A stretch of DNA of 50,606 nucleotides from Hafnia psychrotolerans. Its GTDB lineage: Bacteria; Pseudomonadota; Gammaproteobacteria; Enterobacterales; Enterobacteriaceae. A program made the position numbers and the translations under genes. Below are positions 46,112-50,606 of this stretch, in pieces; positions within the stretch are counted from its first letter, which is position 1, and every line of letters begins with the position of its first letter. The notes below the pieces were generated by a model that worked only from the letters and a program-made list of their open reading frames with translations, was not told the origin of the DNA and made no database searches. Location: positions 1-50,606 of the forward strand of contig NZ_BMFZ01000017.1 in NCBI RefSeq assembly GCF_014639435.1. Direction: 5' to 3'.

Positions 46112-47254
46112 ATGACAGACACTTTTTCGCATATTGCCCGCCACGTACCAAGCCATGTCATCTCTTCGCGCAAATTGACACACTGGATTATTGTGTGCAT
46201 ATTTTTTTTTATTTTCTTAAGCCTCAATGGCTGTGGAGAAAAAACTTCGAAGAAGGGGGTATTGACTCGCCCTGTGCGCACTGTTGTTGCTCCTCAGCCT
46301 TCATTCTCGACATCGTTTATACAAACCGGTGAAATACGAGCCCATGATGAGATTACACTGGGTTTTCGTTTAGACGGTCGGCTACTTGAGCGCAGGGTGG
46401 AAGTCGGAGACTCTGTCTCACAAGGGCAGCTTCTGGCCAGCCTGGGAAGTGAAACAAGTGAGAACCAGCTCAGCAGTACACGGGCCGATCTGGTCAGTGC
46501 CCGGGTTGCCGAGCAGATGGCGGCCACTAATCTTCGTCGCATGAAAGCGTTGATGCCAAAAGGTGCGATTTCACGCGTTCAGCTCGATAACGCCATCTCG
46601 GAATGGCAGTCAGCTGCGTCACACCTTCAAACCAGTGAAAATTCGCTGAAAAATGCGCAAAACAACCTGTCTTGGTCTCGCCTTACATCACCAGCCGCCG
46701 GTGTGATTACACAAGTCAGTGCCTCGGCCGGACAGGTCGTCAGCGCAGGACAAACCATCGTTACTTTGGCGGAATCTAACAGAAAAGATGCCGTGTTTGA
46801 CCTCTCAGAAGCGCAAGCTGGTGCGCTGAAAAGTTCTGCCATCTTTAACGTTTCCCTCCTTTCTGAACCGAGCGTTCAAGTACCCGGCGTTGTCCGCGAT
46901 TTAAGTCCTCAGTCTGATCCGCAAACTCGCACTTGGCGTGTTCGTGTTGCGCTGGATAATCCACCGCCGGCAATGATATTAGGTGCCAGTGTGCTGGGGC
47001 AGTTACCTGAAACAGGTCAACGTACAATCCGTCTGCCGGCATCTGCACTCACGGAGGCCGATGGTCATCCTGCCGTGTTCGTGGTTAACATGAAAACTCT
47101 TCGACTGGAACGCCGTAAGGTGGTTATCGGTAAGTTTTCCGTCTCAGATATCTACCTTATCTCAGGTGTTGCACCTGGTGACACGGTGGTTACGGCTGGG
47201 GTTAGCAAGCTGCGAGAAGGTGAGTTAGTGAGCCCAGGAGAGGTGGCGGAATGA
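46112..47254 (+). CDS. RND efflux periplasmic adaptor (membrane fusion lipoprotein)
   Basis: A 380-residue HlyD/AcrA-type adaptor. The N-terminus has a long polar lead and then a hydrophobic stretch ending in LSLNGC, a lipobox-like site that would anchor it in the inner membrane. The lipoyl halves (LGFRLDGRLLERRVEVGDSV near residue 85 and SPAAGVITQVSASAGQVVS near 200) flank a coiled-coil hairpin (about 115-190), followed by the beta-barrel domain. It joins the RND transporter to an outer-membrane channel. The ATG has AGGGA eight bases upstream; the stop overlaps the transporter start (ATGA). Confidence 0.93.
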   Translation: MTDTFSHIARHVPSHVISSRKLTHWIIVCIFFFIFLSLNGCGEKTSKKGVLTRPVRTVVAPQPSFSTSFIQTGEIRAHDEITLGFRLDGRLLERRVEVGDSVSQGQLLASLGSETSENQLSSTRADLVSARVAEQMAATNLRRMKALMPKGAISRVQLDNAISEWQSAASHLQTSENSLKNAQNNLSWSRLTSPAAGVITQVSASAGQVVSAGQTIVTLAESNRKDAVFDLSEAQAGALKSSAIFNVSLLSEPSVQVPGVVRDLSPQSDPQTRTWRVRVALDNPPPAMILGASVLGQLPETGQRTIRLPASALTEADGHPAVFVVNMKTLRLERRKVVIGKFSVSDIYLISGVAPGDTVVTAGVSKLREGELVSPGEVAE

Positions 47255-50200
47255 GCAGGAAATCATCCTCATCTTCATCATTTAATCTTTCAGCCTGGGC
47301 TCTTGGGCACCAACAGCTGATTGTTTTTTTTATGTTAGTCATCTTGGTTGCGGGATGGACGAGTTATGAAAATTTACCGCGTAATGAAGATCCCGCATTC
47401 ACGATCAAAACTGCGGTGGTGTCGGCGCAGTGGCAGGGCGCCACGTTGCATGACACCGTTAATTTGGTCACCGATGTTTTGGAGAAGAAGCTGCAAGAAC
47501 TCCCTTACCTCGATTATGTTGAAAGCAATACCCGTGCAGGGCGTTCGATTATTTATATCAATCTCCGCGACGATACTCCCCCGGCTTCGGTACCTGAGAT
47601 CTGGTATCAGGTGCGAAAAAAAATGCAGGATATTTCCCCTTCACTTCCTGAAGGTGTTCAGGGGCCAACTGTCAATGATGAGTTTGATGATACTTACGGC
47701 ATTATCTACGGGTTTACCGTCGAAGGATTTACGCCGCGTGAATTACGCGACAAGGTGGAGGCTATTCAGCGCAGCCTGGTGTCGCTACCTGATATTGGAA
47801 AAACCACGCTGTTAGGTGTGCAGGAAGAGCAGATGGTGATTGATTTTTCACCGCGCCAGCTTGCGGGTATGGGGATTACTTTGCAACAGGTCATGGATGC
47901 CTTGAAGCAACAAAACGCGGTGGTGCCTAGCGGTATGTTGCGTAGTGATCGCGAGAATATTGCACTGCGCGTTAGCGGGGCGCTGAATTCGCAGCAAAAC
48001 CTTGCTGCTGTAACACTACATATCGCGGGCCACTACATTCCCCTGAACGATATTGCGTCGATCAGCCGCCAGAGTGTGGAGCCGCCATCTCCTGTTTTCA
48101 GAGTTAACGGCCAACCTGCCATTGGCCTCGCAATTTCAATGGCTAAAACCGGCAATATGCTTAGCTTCGGCAAGGCACTTAACGAGCGTATGGAGAGCGT
48201 TAGCAACCAGCTTCCTCATGGGATCAACATGACAAAAGTGGCTGACCAGTCAGCCGTCGTGAAGCAGGCAGTAGACGGTTTTGTCAGAGTGTTGATCGAG
48301 GCTGTTGTCATCGTGCTAGCTGTGTCTTTTGTCTCGTTGGGCACCCGCGCAGGTCTTGTGGTCGCTACTGCAATTCCATTGGTGCTTGCTATGACTTTCA
48401 TCGGAATGATGATTGCGGGTATCGGTTTGCAGCGTATCTCTCTTGGCGCGTTAATTATTGCATTGGGTCTTATGGTCGATGACGCAATGATAACCGTTGA
48501 GGCGATGGTTTCTCGGCTCGAAGCTGGGGATACACGCTGGCGAGCAGCGACTTACGCCTTTGAAACTACCGCTTTCCCCATGCTGACCGGCACACTGGTG
48601 ATGATCGCCGGTTTTATTCCGGTAGGATTTGCGGCATCCAGCGCAGGCGAATATTGCTTCTCTCTGTTTGCTGTGGTTCTGATCGCGCTTCTGTGCTCTT
48701 GGGTCGTGGCGATTGTCTTCTCTCCTCTCATGGGGACCTGGTTATTGTCCTCACGAGTTAAAACGCATAACGACCAACCAGGCAAAGTGATGTGCTTTTA
48801 TCGACAGATTTTGCTGACAACCCTGGCGCATCGTGGGGCGACTATCGGACTTGCAATCGTGTTTGTCGGGCTTGCGGCCTATGGTACCACTTACATGCAG
48901 GGGGATTTTTTTCCTTCTTCAGACAGGCCAGAGTTGTTGATAAGTCTTACGTTGCCAGCCAATGCGTCCCAGTCAGAAACTGAGCGTCAAACCGAACGGT
49001 TAGAAAAAATACTGAAAGGTAATGCTTATGTTGATCATTTCTCAAGCTATGTGGGGTCCGGCGCTATACGTTTTTATCTGCCGATGGACGTCCTGCCTGA
49101 TAATGAAAATACAGCGCAGATAGTCGTGGTAGCCAAAAGCCTCGATGACCGAGAGCGACTCCAACATCAATTAGACACACTAATGGTGAAATATTTCAAT
49201 GATATCACCACGCGGGTTTCTCCCTTAGAGCTGGGACCTCCGATTGGATGGCCGCTGAAATATCGCGTTAGTGGGCCCGATTACGACAAGGTTCGCCGTC
49301 TTGCTCAACGTCTCGAAGCGGAGATTGGCAATAATCATTCTACCCGCGAGGTGAATTTAACGTCAGGCGAGCCAGAGAGGGTGGTGACATTACGGGTGAA
49401 CCAAACCGCCGCAAGGGCCGCGGGTGTTTCATCAGAAAGTCTTGCCGATGAACTCAATACCATTTGGTCAGGAAGTGTCGTGACGACAGTGCGCGATAAA
49501 GACCGGCAGATTAATGTTGTTCTGCGGGCCAACAATGAGGAAAGGCAGGATCTGGGCACGCTTTCCAGCCTGAAAGTGACCTCGAAAAGTGGAGATAAGA
49601 TCCCATTAAGTCAGGTAGCGACGCTGGAATGGGGTGTGGAGGAGCCTATTGTCTGGCGTCGTCAACGCATGCCATTTATCACGGTCCAGACAGATTTGGC
49701 ACCAGGACGGCTTGCCGACACCGTCTCAGCAGAACTTGCTCCTGGCATTGAACGGATGCGAGCCGACTTGCCGCCCGGATATCGTATAGAAGAGGGAGGA
49801 ACAGTCGCTGAGTCAGATAAGGGCAATGCTTCTGTCTATCGTGTTCTGCCGGTGACACTGTGCGTCATGCTGGTACTGCTGATGATTCAATTACAAAATT
49901 TTTCGCGCATGTTTATTGCATTGGCGATGGCGCCTTTTGGATTGATAGGCGTTGTACTCGCGATGTTGCCTACCGGCACAGCAATGGGATTTGTTGCGCT
50001 GTTGGGGATCATCGCCTTAACGGGGATGATCATTCGCAATGCCGTTATATTGATCAGTGAAGTTGACAATAATTACCGTAAAGGGATGTCTCGTCAAACC
50101 GCCATAATTTCTGCTTCTCTGCACAGATTCCGTCCAATACTTCTTACCGCTTGTGCCGCGATATTAGGTATGGTGCCCATTGCGGAACAGGTTTTTTGGG

Positions 50201-50346
50201 GACCTATGGCCTATGCCATCATTGGCGGCTTGTTAGTTGCCACCCTAATTACTCTGACGGTACTGCCAGCTTCACTGAATGTCATGATGCAGCTCGAAGA
50301 TAAATGGCGCGACAGGCCAAAAAATAAGCTAAATACATTGGAATAG
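47251..50346 (+). CDS. RND efflux transporter, permease subunit
   Basis: A 1031-residue RND (HAE1/AcrB-type) inner-membrane pump with the usual twelve spans and two large periplasmic loops. Proton-relay aspartates sit in IALGLMVDDAMITVEAM (about residue 410). The opening differs from AcrB (ALGHQQLIVFFMLVILVAG, NLPRNEDPAF), placing it with the MexK/TriC-like branch rather than AcrB. It would export drugs or other toxic compounds using the proton gradient. No outer-membrane factor gene follows, so it must borrow a TolC-like channel. Substrate unknown. Confidence 0.94.
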   Translation: MSRKSSSSSSFNLSAWALGHQQLIVFFMLVILVAGWTSYENLPRNEDPAFTIKTAVVSAQWQGATLHDTVNLVTDVLEKKLQELPYLDYVESNTRAGRSIIYINLRDDTPPASVPEIWYQVRKKMQDISPSLPEGVQGPTVNDEFDDTYGIIYGFTVEGFTPRELRDKVEAIQRSLVSLPDIGKTTLLGVQEEQMVIDFSPRQLAGMGITLQQVMDALKQQNAVVPSGMLRSDRENIALRVSGALNSQQNLAAVTLHIAGHYIPLNDIASISRQSVEPPSPVFRVNGQPAIGLAISMAKTGNMLSFGKALNERMESVSNQLPHGINMTKVADQSAVVKQAVDGFVRVLIEAVVIVLAVSFVSLGTRAGLVVATAIPLVLAMTFIGMMIAGIGLQRISLGALIIALGLMVDDAMITVEAMVSRLEAGDTRWRAATYAFETTAFPMLTGTLVMIAGFIPVGFAASSAGEYCFSLFAVVLIALLCSWVVAIVFSPLMGTWLLSSRVKTHNDQPGKVMCFYRQILLTTLAHRGATIGLAIVFVGLAAYGTTYMQGDFFPSSDRPELLISLTLPANASQSETERQTERLEKILKGNAYVDHFSSYVGSGAIRFYLPMDVLPDNENTAQIVVVAKSLDDRERLQHQLDTLMVKYFNDITTRVSPLELGPPIGWPLKYRVSGPDYDKVRRLAQRLEAEIGNNHSTREVNLTSGEPERVVTLRVNQTAARAAGVSSESLADELNTIWSGSVVTTVRDKDRQINVVLRANNEERQDLGTLSSLKVTSKSGDKIPLSQVATLEWGVEEPIVWRRQRMPFITVQTDLAPGRLADTVSAELAPGIERMRADLPPGYRIEEGGTVAESDKGNASVYRVLPVTLCVMLVLLMIQLQNFSRMFIALAMAPFGLIGVVLAMLPTGTAMGFVALLGIIALTGMIIRNAVILISEVDNNYRKGMSRQTAIISASLHRFRPILLTACAAILGMVPIAEQVFWGPMAYAIIGGLLVATLITLTVLPASLNVMMQLEDKWRDRPKNKLNTLE

Positions 50347-50499
50347 CAGGCCGTTTTTTCATCATCGTGACGCCGGGTGATATCAACGGACCTGAGCCCG
50401 CTCTGCCGGGAAAATGACGATACAGAGGATTGTTGCGGTGGTTGAATTCAAACAGGATTTGCGACTGGAGTACATGCCGACTTGTAGTCCCTCCGGTTT

Positions 50500-50606
50500 T
50501 TAGTACCACCGCCAATGAGGATCTCCGGCCAGTTTTTGCCTCGCATAGATAACGGGTGGCATATCACCGAGTGAGCTATGCGGACGTTCTTCGTTATATT
50601 CTGCGC
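50500..50606 (-). mobile_element. IS3-family transposase (OrfB), C-terminal end only
   Basis: Read on the minus strand from the window edge, the frame gives AEYNEERPHSSLGDMPPVIY and ends ARQKLAGDPHWRWY before the TAA at 50500-50502. YNEERPHSSLG is the hallmark of the DDE integrase C-terminus in IS3-family OrfB proteins. The start and the rest of the element lie beyond the window. The inverted repeat end of the IS must be between 50347 and 50499 but I cannot place it. A copy this close to the RND operon stop may mark the edge of a transferred segment. Confidence 0.85.

Overview
ORGANISM. The window reads as chromosomal DNA of a Gammaproteobacterium, almost certainly Enterobacterales. The support is an acs-yjcH-actP acetate operon, an ERIC-type intergenic palindrome directly after hcp, enterobacterial-style T6SS genes, and a MipA/OmpV protein beside a two-component system. 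The genus cannot be fixed from the sequence alone. The T6SS gene order resembles clusters of Pectobacterium, Serratia or Rahnella type, but no PpkA/PppA/Fha phosphorylation module is present here. LAYOUT. (1) 1-5344: a terminator of an upstream gene, an MDR-family oxidoreductase with an operator-like palindrome, and the acs-yjcH-actP acetate scavenging operon, all on the minus strand. (2) 5345-6289: a 945-base non-coding gap. (3) 6290-17918: the first T6SS block, tssB-tssC-tssK-tssL-ompA-like-hcp, then an ERIC element and a terminator, then tssH(clpV)-vgrG. (4) 17934-28596: an AT-rich effector/immunity island made of tandem cassettes. (5) 28597-42626: the second T6SS block, a membrane protein of unknown function, tssM, tssA, a PAAR-headed putative pore-forming effector with a membrane immunity candidate, tssF, tssG, tssJ, tssE, an unknown small protein and a TagA/VasL-like protein. 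(6) 42803-50346: a small membrane protein, a MipA/OmpV-family protein, and a two-component system leading into an RND efflux pump (adaptor and transporter, no outer-membrane channel gene). (7) 50500-50606: the end of an IS3-family transposase cut by the window edge. HOW IT WORKS TOGETHER. All thirteen core T6SS genes (tssA-tssM) plus a PAAR protein are present, so a complete machine could be built from this locus. The most unusual part is region 4. Three related effectors share an N-terminal module: a metallopeptidase-M23-like fold followed by a conserved linker that ends at the residues HFRKCGW. After that point each has its own C-terminal GH19/lysozyme-like domain. Each is followed by genes or wrecks of genes for small secreted proteins that fit periplasmic immunity proteins. 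The array shows heavy rearrangement: an orphan vgrG 3-prime tail sits in front of effector 2; an 893-base block of effector 2 is repeated in a 5-prime-truncated effector 3 with about six mismatches; effector 1 and several immunity genes carry frameshifts. The pattern is that of a polymorphic-toxin cassette array with displaced (orphan) modules, here built on a VgrG-linked muralytic effector. Of the three cassettes only cassette 2 (22262-24967) is fully intact. All homology statements are by eye; no database search was run.
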